Positions 44,259 to 53,143 of a DNA stretch of 64,000 nucleotides are shown here, piece by piece (within the stretch, counting starts at the first letter, position 1; every line of letters begins with the position of its first letter). The notes beneath the pieces were generated by a model. It was not told the DNA's origin. It did not search any database and was given only the letters and a program-made list of their open reading frames with translations. This stretch comes from Nioella nitratireducens (GTDB taxonomy: Bacteria > Pseudomonadota > Alphaproteobacteria > Rhodobacterales > Rhodobacteraceae), in assembly GCF_001879715.1 (NCBI RefSeq), contig NZ_MNBW01000011.1:1-64000 (forward strand), read 5' to 3'. A program made the translations under genes and the position numbers.

Positions 44259-44293
44259 GCCTCATCACGAAAAATTTTCGTTTGTGATGAGGC
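44259..44293. promoter_or_regulatory. Large dyad upstream of coxS, probable operator
   Basis: GCCTCATCAC (44259-44268) and GTGATGAGGC (44284-44293) are perfect 10-base arms; between them CGAAAA-A-TTTTCG forms a further inner dyad. CATAAT at 44315-44320 may be the -10 of the coxS promoter. No T-run follows the dyad on the plus strand, so I favour an operator for an unlinked regulator over a terminator of the MoeA-like gene. Confidence 0.55.
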
Positions 44294-44335
44294 GATTCCG
44301 TGTTTGGATAGCCGCATAATCAAGGGAGGATCTCA

Positions 44336-44821
44336 ATGACTCAGGTCACAATGACCGTGAACGGCAAATCCGTTTCCGGTACCGTGGAAGGGCGCACATT
44401 GCTGTCCGAATTTCTGCGCGAAGGCCTGCGCCTGACCGGCACCCATGTGGGCTGTGACACCAGCCAATGCGGTGCCTGCGTGGTGCATGTGAACGGAAAT
44501 GCCGTGAAAAGCTGCACCATGCTGGCTGCCGAAGCCGAAGGCGCAGAGGTCAGGACGATTGAAGGAATGGCCGATGCCGACGGCACTTTGTCCACCATCC
44601 AACAAGCGTTTCAGGACCATCACGGCCTGCAATGCGGGTTCTGCACACCCGGAATGGTGATGAGCGCCGCCGCCCTTTTGTCGGAGAACCCGAAGCCGAC
44701 CGAGGCCGAGATTCGGGCTTATTTGGAAGGGAACATTTGCAGATGCACAGGATATCACAACATCGTGAAAGCCATTATGGCCGCCAGCGGACAGGAGGCG
44801 TCTGCCGTCGCAGCGGAATGA
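44336..44821 (+). CDS. coxS: Molybdenum hydroxylase small (2Fe-2S) subunit, CoxS type
   Basis: A 161-residue iron-sulfur subunit of the xanthine dehydrogenase/CO dehydrogenase family. The N-terminal plant-type 2Fe-2S site is [16 protein letters not shown] (residues near 41-56, with a fourth cysteine in KSCTM); the C-terminal site is [10 protein letters not shown] and [14 protein letters not shown] (near 100-145). It passes electrons from the molybdenum centre to the FAD subunit. GGGAGGA precedes the ATG. Its stop overlaps the start of a small exported protein gene that separates it from coxL. Confidence 0.93.
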   Translation: MTQVTMTVNGKSVSGTVEGRTLLSEFLREGLRLTGTHVGCDTSQCGACVVHVNGNAVKSCTMLAAEAEGAEVRTIEGMADADGTLSTIQQAFQDHHGLQCGFCTPGMVMSAAALLSENPKPTEAEIRAYLEGNICRCTGYHNIVKAIMAASGQEASAVAAE

Positions 44822-45219
44822 TGCGGCCCGCGCTGGCCGCAATCGGTCTGACCACGGTGCTTGCGCCGGGGCTGGCGCAGGCTGAAGGGTTTTCCTCGGG
44901 CTACGTGACCGGCTTCGTGTCGGAAACCGAATGCATGGACACCGCACGCAGTTCCATGAACGCGCGCTTCCATGCCTTCGGGATGGACCCCGATACCGGC
45001 GAGGCGACGTTCTCGGTCTTTGGGTTCGACGTGCCGCCGGGCAACACCATGGTGGCGATCATCTGCTCGGAAGATCAGGGCCGCGTGACCGCGTCCGTGA
45101 CCGGCTACAGCCTGCCCGAAGACGGCAACCGCCTGCAAACGGTCGAGGATTTCATCGACATGTTGGAAGGCAATCCCGTTGGCAGCGGCGGCCCCTCTGG
45201 CGGTGGCGGCAACAAATAA
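44818..45219 (+). CDS. Unknown exported protein inside the cox-like cluster
   Basis: A 133-residue protein I do not recognise. The N-terminus [20 protein letters not shown] is a clear signal peptide ending near AQA-EG (residue 22-23). The mature part is about 110 residues with two cysteines (in SETECMD and AIICSED), likely a disulfide, and a flexible Gly/Ser end ([12 protein letters not shown]). The start ATG overlaps the coxS stop (44818-44821), so it is translationally coupled to a cytoplasmic enzyme subunit, which is odd. It could interact with a substrate or with the membrane side of the enzyme; nothing in sequence shows how. Confidence 0.7.
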   Translation: MMRPALAAIGLTTVLAPGLAQAEGFSSGYVTGFVSETECMDTARSSMNARFHAFGMDPDTGEATFSVFGFDVPPGNTMVAIICSEDQGRVTASVTGYSLPEDGNRLQTVEDFIDMLEGNPVGSGGPSGGGGNK

Positions 45220-45323
45220 CCGCGCCGGTCCCCCCCAGAGGACGGGGCAGGACGACAGGTGTGACGTGATACACCCCCATCCGCGTCGTGGGCGGGGGGA
45301 CACGAGATAACAGGGAGGAAACG

Positions 45324-47687
45324 ATGCCGAAAGATCATGGCATAGGCGCGAGTTCCAAGCGCCGCGAGGACGTCCGGTTCCTGACCGGGAACGGCAATTA
45401 TACCGATGACATCAACGTTGCGGGACAGGCCTATGTGCATTTCCTGCGCTCTGACGTGGCGCATGGGCGGCTCACCAAGGTCGATACCTCGGCTGCTGCC
45501 GAAATGCCGGGCGTGATCCGCGTCTTTACCGGCGCCGATTTCGAAGGCGTGGGCGGCCTGCCCTGTGGCTGGCAGGTCACCGACAAACACGGCAACCCGA
45601 TGCAGGAACCGGCGCACCCGGTTCTGGCGCAAGGCAAGGTCCGCCATGTGGGCGATCCGATTGCCGCGATCGTGGCCGAAACCCCGGCTCAGGCGCGCAA
45701 CGCGGCGGAAGCTATCGAGATCGACATCGAAGATCTGCCCGCCGTCATCGACATGAAGGCCGCCCTGCAAGAGGGCGCGCCCAAGGTGCATGACGATCTG
45801 GACAACAACCTTTGCTATGACTGGGGGTTCGTGGAAGAGAACAAGGGCGCGGTCGACGAGGCGTTTTCCAAGGCGGCCCATGTCACCACGCTGGAGCTGG
45901 TCAACCAGCGGCTGGTTGCAAACCCGATGGAGCCGCGCGTCGCCGTGGGTGATTTCAACCGCTCGACGGGCGATTCCACCCTCTACACCACCAGCCAGAA
46001 CCCGCATGTGATCCGGCTGTTGATGGGCGCGTTCGTTCTGGGCATTCCGGAACACAAGCTGCGCGTCGTGGCCCCCGATGTGGGCGGCGGCTTTGGCTCG
46101 AAGATCTTCCACTACGCGGAAGAAGCGTTTTGCACCTTCGCCGCCAAGGCATTGGCGCGGCCCGTCAAGTGGACCTCCAGCCGGTCCGAGGCGTTCATCT
46201 CGGACGCACATGGCCGCGATCACGTGACCAAGATCGAACTGGCGCTGGATGCCGACAACAACTTTACCGCGCTGCGCACCGAGACGTATGCGAATATGGG
46301 CGCCTACCTGTCCACCTTCGCGCCGTCGGTGCCGACCTGGCTGCACGGCACGCTGATGGCAGGCAACTACAAGACGCCGCTGATTTACGTGAACGTGAAG
46401 GCGGTCTTCACCAATACGGTGCCCGTCGATGCCTATCGCGGCGCCGGGCGGCCCGAGGCGACCTACCAGCTGGAACGAGTCGTCGACAAGGCGGCGCGGG
46501 AACTGGGTGTCGATCCGATTGCCCTGCGGCGGCAGAACTTCATCACTGAATTTCCCTATGCCACGCCCGTGGCGGTGGAATATGACACCGGTGATTACAA
46601 CGCCACGATGGACAAGCTGCTGGAGATGGTGGACCGCGACGGGTTTGACGCGCGCGCGGCGGAAAGTGCCAAATCGGGCAAACTGCGCGGCTTTGGCGTC
46701 AACACCTATATCGAGGCCTGCGGTATCGCGCCCTCGGCCCTTGTCGGCCAGTTGGGGGCCCGCGCCGGACTTTATGAATCGGCCACGGTGCGCGTCAACG
46801 CCACCGGCGGTCTGGTTGTCATGACCGGCAGCCACAGCCACGGGCAGGGCCATGAAACCGCCTTTCCGCAGGTGGTTGCTGACATGATCGGCATCCCCGA
46901 GGATATGGTCGAGGTGGTCCATGGCGACACTGCAAATACACCCATGGGCATGGGCACCTATGGCTCTCGCTCGCTGGCGGTTGGTGGATCGGCCATCGTG
47001 CGCGCGACCGAGAAGATCATCAACAAGGCCAAGAAGATCGCGGCCCACCTGATGGAAGCGTCCGAAGGCGATATCGAGCTGAAGGACGGCCAGTTCACCG
47101 TTGCGGGCACCGACAAATCGGTTGCCTGGGGCGATGTCACGCTGGCGGCCTACGTGCCCCATAACTACCCGCTGGAAGAACTGGAACCGGGGCTGGAGGA
47201 AACCGCCTTCTATGATCCGGCCAACTTCACCTATCCCGCAGGCGCCTATGCCTGCGAGGTGGAGGTCGATCCCGACACCGGCAAGGTGGAAATCTGCTCC
47301 TTCGCGGCGGCGGATGACTTCGGCAACGTGGTCAATCCGATGATCGTCGAGGGCCAGGTTCATGGCGGTCTGGCACAAGGCATCGGCCAGGCGCTGCTGG
47401 AAGGCGCGGTCTATGACTCGGACGGGCAACTCTTGACGGCGTCCTACATGGACTACGCCATGCCGCGCGCCGATGATGTGCCAAGCTTTCAGGTCGATCA
47501 CAGCTGCTCGACGCCGTGCACCCATAACCCGCTTGGCGTGAAGGGGTGTGGCGAGGCCGGGGCCATTGGCAGCCCGCCCGCCGTGGTCAATGCTGTCGTG
47601 GACGCCCTGAACCGGGGCGGCCATAACGTCACCCATATCGACATGCCGCTGTCGCCGTCGCGCGTCTGGTCGGCGATGAACGGGTAA
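45324..47687 (+). CDS. coxL: Molybdenum hydroxylase large subunit, CoxL form II type
   Basis: A 787-residue molybdopterin subunit. The active-site loop reads AYRGAGRPE (near residue 370), which is the form II pattern, not the AYxCSFR loop of proven form I CO dehydrogenases; so the copper-molybdenum centre of true CODH is not expected. Other family parts are GGGFGSK (near 255) and the C-terminal [21 protein letters not shown] with the catalytic glutamate. ATG 45324 follows GGGAGGAA. With CoxS and CoxM it makes a hydroxylase probably acting on an aldehyde, purine or N-heterocycle; CO as substrate is doubtful. Confidence 0.92.
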   Translation: MPKDHGIGASSKRREDVRFLTGNGNYTDDINVAGQAYVHFLRSDVAHGRLTKVDTSAAAEMPGVIRVFTGADFEGVGGLPCGWQVTDKHGNPMQEPAHPVLAQGKVRHVGDPIAAIVAETPAQARNAAEAIEIDIEDLPAVIDMKAALQEGAPKVHDDLDNNLCYDWGFVEENKGAVDEAFSKAAHVTTLELVNQRLVANPMEPRVAVGDFNRSTGDSTLYTTSQNPHVIRLLMGAFVLGIPEHKLRVVAPDVGGGFGSKIFHYAEEAFCTFAAKALARPVKWTSSRSEAFISDAHGRDHVTKIELALDADNNFTALRTETYANMGAYLSTFAPSVPTWLHGTLMAGNYKTPLIYVNVKAVFTNTVPVDAYRGAGRPEATYQLERVVDKAARELGVDPIALRRQNFITEFPYATPVAVEYDTGDYNATMDKLLEMVDRDGFDARAAESAKSGKLRGFGVNTYIEACGIAPSALVGQLGARAGLYESATVRVNATGGLVVMTGSHSHGQGHETAFPQVVADMIGIPEDMVEVVHGDTANTPMGMGTYGSRSLAVGGSAIVRATEKIINKAKKIAAHLMEASEGDIELKDGQFTVAGTDKSVAWGDVTLAAYVPHNYPLEELEPGLEETAFYDPANFTYPAGAYACEVEVDPDTGKVEICSFAAADDFGNVVNPMIVEGQVHGGLAQGIGQALLEGAVYDSDGQLLTASYMDYAMPRADDVPSFQVDHSCSTPCTHNPLGVKGCGEAGAIGSPPAVVNAVVDALNRGGHNVTHIDMPLSPSRVWSAMNG

Positions 47688-47709
47688 CCCGGGACAAGGA
47701 GAGAACCCC

Positions 47710-48501
47710 ATGTATGAGTTTGAATTCAAACGTCCGGGAAGCGTCGCCGAGGCCGTCGCGGCGCTCGGATCGGAAGAGGCGCAGATCCTCGGAGGCGGGC
47801 AGACCCTGCTGCCGACGATGAAGCAACGTCTGGCCGCGCCTGCGGTTCTGGTCAGCCTTGGCGGCATTGGCGAGATCAAGGGCGTCTGCACCGACGATGC
47901 GGGCCGCGTTTGTGTGGGCGGGGGCACCCCCCACGCGGTCGTGGCGGTCGAGACCGCCGACAGTTATCCGGCGCTGTCGCACTTGGCGGGCCATATCGGC
48001 GATCCGGCGGTGCGCAACCGGGGCACCATCGGTGGCTCGTTGGCCAACAACGATCCGGCGGCCTGCTATCCGGCTGCGGTGCTTGGCTCGGGCGCGACCG
48101 TCGTCACCAACAATCGAGAGATTGCGGCAGATGACTTCTTCGACGGCATGTTCACGACGGCGCTCGAAGATGGCGAGATCATCACAGAGGTGAAGTTCCC
48201 GGTACCGCAGGCTGCGAATTATCAGAAGTTCCTGCAACCGGCGTCGCGTTTTGCGCTGACCGGGGTCTTCGTCGCCAAGTTCGCCGATGGCGTGCGCGTG
48301 GCGGTCACGGGCGCCTCGGAGGAGGGGGTACATCGCTGGACGGCGGCGGAAGAGGCGCTGTCGGCCAATTTCTCGCCGGATGCGATCGACGGGTTGTCGG
48401 TTTCGGCAGATGGCATGATTTCCGACATGCACGGCTCGGCCGCGTATCGGGCCAATCTGGTCAAGGTGCTGACCAAGCGGGCCGTGGCCGCCGCAAGCTG
48501 A
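47710..48501 (+). CDS. coxM: Molybdenum hydroxylase FAD subunit, CoxM type
   Basis: A 263-residue FAD-binding medium subunit. [17 protein letters not shown] (near residue 30) and [17 protein letters not shown] (near 100) are the two FAD-binding motifs of CoxM/XdhA proteins; [14 protein letters not shown] includes the conserved Asp. It moves electrons from CoxS to the acceptor. It is 22 bases after coxL behind AAGGAGAG and is the last gene of the cluster, with a strong terminator downstream. Confidence 0.93.
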   Translation: MYEFEFKRPGSVAEAVAALGSEEAQILGGGQTLLPTMKQRLAAPAVLVSLGGIGEIKGVCTDDAGRVCVGGGTPHAVVAVETADSYPALSHLAGHIGDPAVRNRGTIGGSLANNDPAACYPAAVLGSGATVVTNNREIAADDFFDGMFTTALEDGEIITEVKFPVPQAANYQKFLQPASRFALTGVFVAKFADGVRVAVTGASEEGVHRWTAAEEALSANFSPDAIDGLSVSADGMISDMHGSAAYRANLVKVLTKRAVAAAS

Positions 48502-48523
48502 ACGCGCCCCACAAGACAACAAA

Positions 48524-48551
48524 AAACCCCCGCGCCTTGGCGCGGGGGTTT
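48524..48551. terminator. Bidirectional terminator between coxM and the Ala-rich gene
   Basis: AAACCCCCGCG and CGCGGGGGTTT form an 11-base stem around a 6-base loop (CCTTGG). A-rich sequence precedes and T-rich follows, so it works on both strands and serves the two convergent genes. Confidence 0.88.
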
Positions 48552-48571
48552 CGTTTTGCGGTATTGCCGGC

Positions 48572-49495
48572 TTAGAGGCCGAGGGCATTCCGCAAGCGGG
48601 TCACCACTTCGGGGACCAGCTCGGGGTTGTTGCGGGCCTGTTCGATGGCGGCGCTGAGGGCCGTGGTTGCGACCGGGGTCAGATCGGCGTTCTGCACGGC
48701 CTGCAAGGCTGCGTCCGCATTGAACCCGTCAACCGTGAACAGGGTCGAAAGGTCGGCAGCCCCCGCAAGCGCGTCCGTTGCAGCAGGCGCGGTGTCTTCG
48801 GCTGCGGTGGTTTCCTGCATGGTGTCCGTGGCCGCCTGATCCGTCGCCTCGGCAGAGTCTGCGGTGGCTTCGGCAGGTGCCTCTGCGGTCGGCTCCGCTG
48901 CGTCCTCGGTCGGGGCAACGGCCTCGGCTGCGGTGTCAGCGGTCGACTCCATGGTCTCTGCCACAGGTTCAACGGCTTCGCTGGCAGCGTCAACGGCGCT
49001 GTCTGCGGCCTCGGTGGCGGTATCGACGGCCTCGCTTGCCGCGTCGGACATGGTGTCTGCGGCCTCGGTCGTGGTTTCGGTCACCGCCTCGGTCGCATCT
49101 GTTGCCATGTCTTCGGCGGTTTCAGCCGCCTCGGTGGCGGTTTCTTCCGCTGCGGTGGCAGCCTCGGTCGCCACGTCGCTGCCGGTGTCCATGGCGTCGG
49201 ACGCGGCTTCCTCTACGGCGTCTGCGGCTTCTTCGACCGTTTCGGTCACGGCTTCGGTGGCGGCGTTGACGGCATCGCCGACCTCTTGGGCGGCATCGGA
49301 TGCGGCCTCGACCGCCGCGTCGGCGGCGTCGGACATGTTGGCATCATCCGTGGTTTCAACGGCTTCCGGCGCTTCGACCGCGTCTTGCGCGGCAGGGGCC
49401 GATTCCATGGATTCGGTTTCACGCATGGTCATCAATGCGTAACCGCCGCCGCCGATGGCAGCGAGGGCAATCAGGATAATCAAAGCTCTGGACAT
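48572..49495 (-). CDS. Membrane-anchored Ala/Glu/Thr-rich repeat protein
   Basis: A 307-residue protein. Residues 1-23 form one membrane helix or uncleaved signal (ALIILIALAAIGGGGYALMT). Residues about 25-240 consist almost only of Ala, Glu, Thr, Asp, Ser and Val in degenerate repeats such as SEAVDTATEAAD and AAEETATEAAE, which predict long amphipathic helices as in LEA-like proteins. The last 60 residues (from about LSTLFTVDGFNAD to RLRNALGL) are of ordinary composition and probably fold. The ATG at 49495 starts the membrane helix; the frame extends upstream to 49867 without support. A periplasmic spacer or stress-protective role is possible. I know no function. Confidence 0.8.
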   Translation of the reverse strand: MSRALIILIALAAIGGGGYALMTMRETESMESAPAAQDAVEAPEAVETTDDANMSDAADAAVEAASDAAQEVGDAVNAATEAVTETVEEAADAVEEAASDAMDTGSDVATEAATAAEETATEAAETAEDMATDATEAVTETTTEAADTMSDAASEAVDTATEAADSAVDAASEAVEPVAETMESTADTAAEAVAPTEDAAEPTAEAPAEATADSAEATDQAATDTMQETTAAEDTAPAATDALAGAADLSTLFTVDGFNADAALQAVQNADLTPVATTALSAAIEQARNNPELVPEVVTRLRNALGL

Positions 49496-49671
49496 AATGA
49501 CAACTCCAATTTTCGGGTTGTGGATGGACTTTCGCCCCAGATAGGCTGTCCGCTGCGGCGGCGCAACAGCAACCAATGCAACACCCTGCAATCGCGCGGC
49601 AATGCGCCGGGGTTTGCGCTTGAACACCGACAGCCTCAACGCTACTTTGGGCCACCGCAATCCGTGGCAAT

Positions 49672-49678
49672 AGAAGGA
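49672..49678 (+). promoter_or_regulatory. Ribosome binding site placing the infC start at AUA
   Basis: AGAAGGA is the only good Shine-Dalgarno sequence near the infC 5' end. It is followed by 8 bases and then ATA (49687-49689) in frame with infC. The in-frame GTG at 49738 is preceded by a C-rich stretch with no ribosome site. Confidence 0.7.
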
Positions 49679-49686
49679 TTTTAGCA

Positions 49687-50229
49687 ATAGCCCGCAGACC
49701 GCACAACGCGCCCCCGACGCGCGACACTGGCCCCCGCGTGAATGAACGTATCCGGGAGCCCGAAATTCGATTGATTGGTGCCGATGGCGAAAACGTTGGG
49801 GTCGTGGCCCCGGCGCGCGCCCTCGAAATGGCCACCCAAGCAGGACTCGACCTGGTTGAAATTTCACCCAACGCGACGCCGCCGGTCTGCAAAATCATGG
49901 ATTACGGCAAGTTCAAGTATGAGCAGCAAAAGCGCGAATCCGAGGCCCGCAAGAAGCAGAAGACCATCGAGGTCAAAGAGGTGAAATTCCGTCCCAACAC
50001 GGACACCCACGACTACGAAGTCAAGATGCGCAACGTGGTGAAATTCCTTGAAAACGGTGACAAGGTGAAGGTCACGCTGCGATTTCGCGGTCGCGAGATG
50101 GCGCACCAGAACCTTGGCCGAGAATTGCTTGAACGCGTTGCTGGTGACGTTCAGGAAATCGGCAAGGTCGAGAACATGCCGAAGATGGAAGGCCGTCAGA
50201 TGGTCATGATGATTGGCCCGGCGAAATAG
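49687..50229 (+). CDS. infC: Translation initiation factor IF-3, apparent AUA start
   Basis: IF-3 of 180 residues when begun at ATA 49687, or 163 from GTG 49738. The N-domain has [20 protein letters not shown] and [22 protein letters not shown]; the linker is [16 protein letters not shown]; the C-domain ends with [18 protein letters not shown]. The extra 17 codons read (M)[16 protein letters not shown], which resembles the N-terminus of rhodobacterial IF-3 as I recall it. IF-3 genes often use rare start codons (AUU in E. coli), through which IF-3 limits its own synthesis. A good ribosome site supports AUA. A strong terminator follows, so no rpmI-rplT read-through is seen here. Confidence 0.93.
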   Translation: MARRPHNAPPTRDTGPRVNERIREPEIRLIGADGENVGVVAPARALEMATQAGLDLVEISPNATPPVCKIMDYGKFKYEQQKRESEARKKQKTIEVKEVKFRPNTDTHDYEVKMRNVVKFLENGDKVKVTLRFRGREMAHQNLGRELLERVAGDVQEIGKVENMPKMEGRQMVMMIGPAK

Positions 50230-50256
50230 CCGTCACCTTCGCAGGTGAATGGAACA

Positions 50257-50285
50257 GGCGCGCCTTTGACCGGCGCGCCTTTTTT
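50257..50285 (+). terminator. Rho-independent terminator after infC
   Basis: GGCGCGCC (50257-50264), a 7-base loop, GGCGCGCC (50272-50279) and six T. Each arm is itself palindromic. It ends the infC transcript. Confidence 0.88.
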
Positions 50286-50351
50286 CGTGGCCCCTTGTCG
50301 AACCACCGCGGCGACCCACTGTTGAAAGACATGAGATACGAGGGACGACAG

Positions 50352-50921
50352 ATGACACAGGCAAGACCGGACGTGACCGATCTGAAGGAAGCGGCCCGCC
50401 CCAAGGCACCGCGAATCGCCGGCGCAACCGACATGCACCGGCGGCAGGGCCGACAGTTGGCGATGATCCACCGGATGCATCTGCAACAGATGGCTGGCGT
50501 GCAGCGCGTTCTGGATGACATCGCCGCGGGGCAGGGCGCGCCCGCGGCCTTGGCCGAAGCGGTGCCGCAGATGGAAATGCTGCGCAATTATCGCCAGTTC
50601 GGCAACCTGTGCGGGCAGGAGTGCCAGTTTCTCGATTATCACCATGGTGCCGAAGAACACGACATTTTCCCGCACCTCGCATCGAAAGGGGGCGACGGGC
50701 TGCGCAAGGTGATCGACAAGCTGCGCGAAGAACACGAGGTCGTCCACGCCCTGTTGGAACGGCTTTACGCCGATGCGGTGCGTCTGGTGCAAGACCCCGG
50801 GCCCGACGCCTTTGACGAGGCGCGGGCGACCTTCGAGGCGTTGGACCGCGTGGTGCGCTCGCATTTCGGCTACGAGGAAGTGGAGCTGGAAGAGGCGCTC
50901 GGCGTCTATGGCGGGCTCTGA
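50352..50921 (+). CDS. Hemerythrin-domain protein
   Basis: A 189-residue four-helix protein of the hemerythrin HHE family. Candidate iron ligands are in MIHRMHLQQM (near residue 37), YHHGAEEHDIFPHL (near 98-110), REEHEVVHALLE (near 127-135) and HFGYEEVELEEAL (near 174). Such proteins bind a di-iron centre and sense or store O2 or NO, or protect Fe-S enzymes. ATG 50352, after AGGGACGA, is chosen. It stands alone between infC and pmtA. Confidence 0.83.
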   Translation: MTQARPDVTDLKEAARPKAPRIAGATDMHRRQGRQLAMIHRMHLQQMAGVQRVLDDIAAGQGAPAALAEAVPQMEMLRNYRQFGNLCGQECQFLDYHHGAEEHDIFPHLASKGGDGLRKVIDKLREEHEVVHALLERLYADAVRLVQDPGPDAFDEARATFEALDRVVRSHFGYEEVELEEALGVYGGL

Positions 50922-50938
50922 GCCGCGCCAGCAGGCAA

Positions 50939-51553
50939 TCAGGATTTGGTCAGCACGAGGAAGGTCATCATTCCCAAGGGTGGATGCGGGCGCTGGATCT
51001 CGACCGACAGGTCCGGCTCTTGCAGAACCCGGTCGAGTTCGAAATCCGAATGCCAGCCGAGGACGTTCTCCAGCGGGGCGGTGATCCGTTCCAGCATGGC
51101 CAGAATCCCCCGGTCGCGCGCGAAGTGGTTGGCGATGACGACCTGCCCGCCGGGTTTGCAGACACGGGCGATTTCCGACATCACCTGTTCCGGGTCGGGC
51201 ACCACGGACAGCACGTGCATCGCGGTCACGATGTCGAAATGGTCATCGGGAAAGTCGAGCGCGCGGGCATCCATCTGGCGCAGGTCCACCACCTGGCGCA
51301 GGCCCAGTTCCCGGACTTTTTCCCGCGCCCTTGCAAGCATGTCCTCGCTGAAATCAACGCCTGTAACCGATACGTCCGCACCGTAGAAGGGCAGGGCCAA
51401 TCCGGTGCCGACACCGACCTCCAGCACCTTGCCGCCGGTGGCATTGATGTAGTCGACGCTGCGGCGGCGGCCGGAATTGGTGATCAGGCCAAAGGTGCGG
51501 TCATAGACAGGCGCCCACCGGGCGTAAGATTTCTGAACGGCTTTGATATCCAA
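50939..51553 (-). CDS. pmtA: Phosphatidylethanolamine N-methyltransferase, PmtA type
   Basis: A 204-residue class I SAM methyltransferase. The opening AVQKSYARWAPVYDRTFG and motif I, VLEVGVGTGLALPFY (near residue 43), are typical of PmtA of the rhodobacterial/UbiE-like type; a tail with RPHPPLGMMTFL follows. It adds three methyl groups to phosphatidylethanolamine, giving phosphatidylcholine. Its place directly after pssA (one base gap) and psd supports this strongly over a quinone methyltransferase. Confidence 0.87.
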   Translation of the reverse strand: MDIKAVQKSYARWAPVYDRTFGLITNSGRRRSVDYINATGGKVLEVGVGTGLALPFYGADVSVTGVDFSEDMLARAREKVRELGLRQVVDLRQMDARALDFPDDHFDIVTAMHVLSVVPDPEQVMSEIARVCKPGGQVVIANHFARDRGILAMLERITAPLENVLGWHSDFELDRVLQEPDLSVEIQRPHPPLGMMTFLVLTKS

Positions 51554-51554
51554 A

Positions 51555-52310
51555 TCAGGTCTTTCCAGTTGGGGTTGCAGGGCCGGGCGACAGCAGCGCC
51601 CAGATCACGATGCCGATATAGCCGATGCACAGCGCAACCATGGTGATCCAGGCATAGGTCAGCACGGCCGCGCCGAAAAAGGCGAAACCGACCAGAACGA
51701 ACTTGACCTTGTCGCGCGAAATGCGGGTGGTCTTGAACGACCAGATCGGGATGCGACTGATCATCAGCAGGCCGATCCCCACGATGTACAGGCACAGCAG
51801 GCTGTCGGGCAGAATGGGCGCGTTGGCGAAAGCGAAGGACACGAACATCGGCAACAAGACCAACATGGCCCCCGCAGGGGCCGGAACGCCGGTGAAAAAC
51901 GAGGGGTCGGCGGGGACGACCTCGTCCTTGGCGGCGACGTTGAACCGGGCCAGCCGCACCACGCAACAGACGGAAAAGACAAGAACGGTCAGCCAGCCGG
52001 TGCTGCGCATGTCCTGCAACGCCCAGAAATACAGGACAAGCGGCGGGGCCACGCCGAAATTCAGGAAATCGGCCAGCGAGTCCAGCTCCGCCCCCATCTT
52101 GCTGTCGCTGTTGAGCAGCCGGGCCAGCCGCCCGTCGATCCCGTCGAAGATGCAAGCCGCAAGGATAAGCTGCACCGCCAAAGCGTAGTTGTTATGCACG
52201 CCAAAGCGGATGGCCGTCAGCCCCGCGCAGATCGCGGCGATGGTAATCATGTTGGGCAAGAGCTGAAAGATCGCCAGCTCGGCGGGGGGCTTGTCGTTGG
52301 TGCCCGGCAT
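51555..52310 (-). CDS. pssA: CDP-diacylglycerol-serine O-phosphatidyltransferase
   Basis: A 251-residue membrane CDP-alcohol phosphatidyltransferase. The catalytic signature D-G-x2-A-R-x8-G-x3-D-x3-D is seen in DGRLARLLNSDSKMGAELDS and the AD after it (near residues 57-80). About eight hydrophobic helices follow the family layout. It makes phosphatidylserine from CDP-diacylglycerol and serine. It lies between psd (4 bases upstream) and pmtA (1 base downstream) in one operon. Confidence 0.93.
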   Translation of the reverse strand: MPGTNDKPPAELAIFQLLPNMITIAAICAGLTAIRFGVHNNYALAVQLILAACIFDGIDGRLARLLNSDSKMGAELDSLADFLNFGVAPPLVLYFWALQDMRSTGWLTVLVFSVCCVVRLARFNVAAKDEVVPADPSFFTGVPAPAGAMLVLLPMFVSFAFANAPILPDSLLCLYIVGIGLLMISRIPIWSFKTTRISRDKVKFVLVGFAFFGAAVLTYAWITMVALCIGYIGIVIWALLSPGPATPTGKT

Positions 52311-52313
52311 GGC

Positions 52314-52991
52314 TCACGCCTCCTGTTCGGGGGCGGTCAGGTCGGCCAAGACGGTTTCACCCGCGACCATGGTCTGGCCAAGCTCGACCAGCGGCACGAC
52401 GCCATCGGGCAGGTAGACGTCAAGGCGCGAACCGAAGCGGATCAGGCCAAAGCGATCACCGGCCCGGAGCGTGGCGCCCTCGGACACGAATGACACGATC
52501 CGCCGCGCCACCAGCCCGGCGATTTGCACCACGACCAAATGGCGGCCATCTGCCATTTCGATGCTCAGGCTATTGCGTTCGTTGTCCGAACTGGCCTTGT
52601 CCAGCGAGGCGTTGAAGAACTTGCCGGGACGATAGGCGATCGCGGTGATGCGCCCGGCCACCGGGCTTCGGTTCACATGGCAATTGAATACGCTCATGAA
52701 AATGCTGACCCGCGTCAAGGGGGCGGCCGAAAGCCCCAACTCCGCCGGGGGCACAGCCGGTTCGATCAGCGACACGATCCCATCTGCGGGGCTGATCACC
52801 AGCCCGTCGCGCGCGGGTGGCACCCGCTCGGGGTCGCGGAAGAAATAGTAGCACCAGACCGTCAGCCCGACGCCGACCCAGCCCAAGGGGGCCCACAGAA
52901 CGAACAGGACAACCGTGACAGCCGCGAAGATGGCGACGAAGCGAAGGCCCTCCCGGTGCATGGGTTTGATGAAAGTGCCAAGCATGGTCAT
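52314..52991 (-). CDS. psd: Phosphatidylserine decarboxylase, short form
   Basis: A 225-residue proenzyme of the short bacterial/archaeal Psd type. Two hydrophobic segments anchor the N-terminal part (residues 17-50), ISPADGIVS (near 66) and [13 protein letters not shown] (near 98) are family motifs, and [11 protein letters not shown] (near 188) holds the Gly-Ser self-cleavage site that creates the pyruvoyl group. It turns phosphatidylserine into phosphatidylethanolamine. It heads the psd-pssA-pmtA operon. The start at 52991 or the ATG 6 bases in are both possible. Confidence 0.92.
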   Translation of the reverse strand: MTMLGTFIKPMHREGLRFVAIFAAVTVVLFVLWAPLGWVGVGLTVWCYYFFRDPERVPPARDGLVISPADGIVSLIEPAVPPAELGLSAAPLTRVSIFMSVFNCHVNRSPVAGRITAIAYRPGKFFNASLDKASSDNERNSLSIEMADGRHLVVVQIAGLVARRIVSFVSEGATLRAGDRFGLIRFGSRLDVYLPDGVVPLVELGQTMVAGETVLADLTAPEQEA

Positions 52992-53143
52992 CTGGGAAGC
53001 CTCGGGGTTGGTGGGGGTAAGCGCGTTCTACGTCCGCGGCCGGGCCAGGCAAAGGGGCCGTGATGTCGCCCCACCCACTCGTGATCGGCCGGACGACAGA
53101 GAAAGAGGGCCATCTGGCCCTCTTGTCCGGTATCCCGCCTGCG

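Noticed and set aside
45105-47927. 940-codon minus-strand frame opposite coxL
   Set aside because: Antisense shadow of the molybdenum hydroxylase gene, with no domain and no ribosome site.
45324-48501. Genuine carbon monoxide dehydrogenase
   Set aside because: The AYRGAGR loop is form II; the residues for the Cu-Mo centre of form I are missing.
48864-49442. 192-codon Ser/Ala/Val repeat frame opposite the Ala-rich protein
   Set aside because: Repeated GCN/TCN codons produce long open frames on both strands. The minus-strand frame has a membrane anchor, a start and a non-repetitive end; the plus-strand one does not.
49738-49740. GTG as the infC start
   Set aside because: It has no ribosome site and drops a plausible 17-residue N-terminus; kept only as an alternative.
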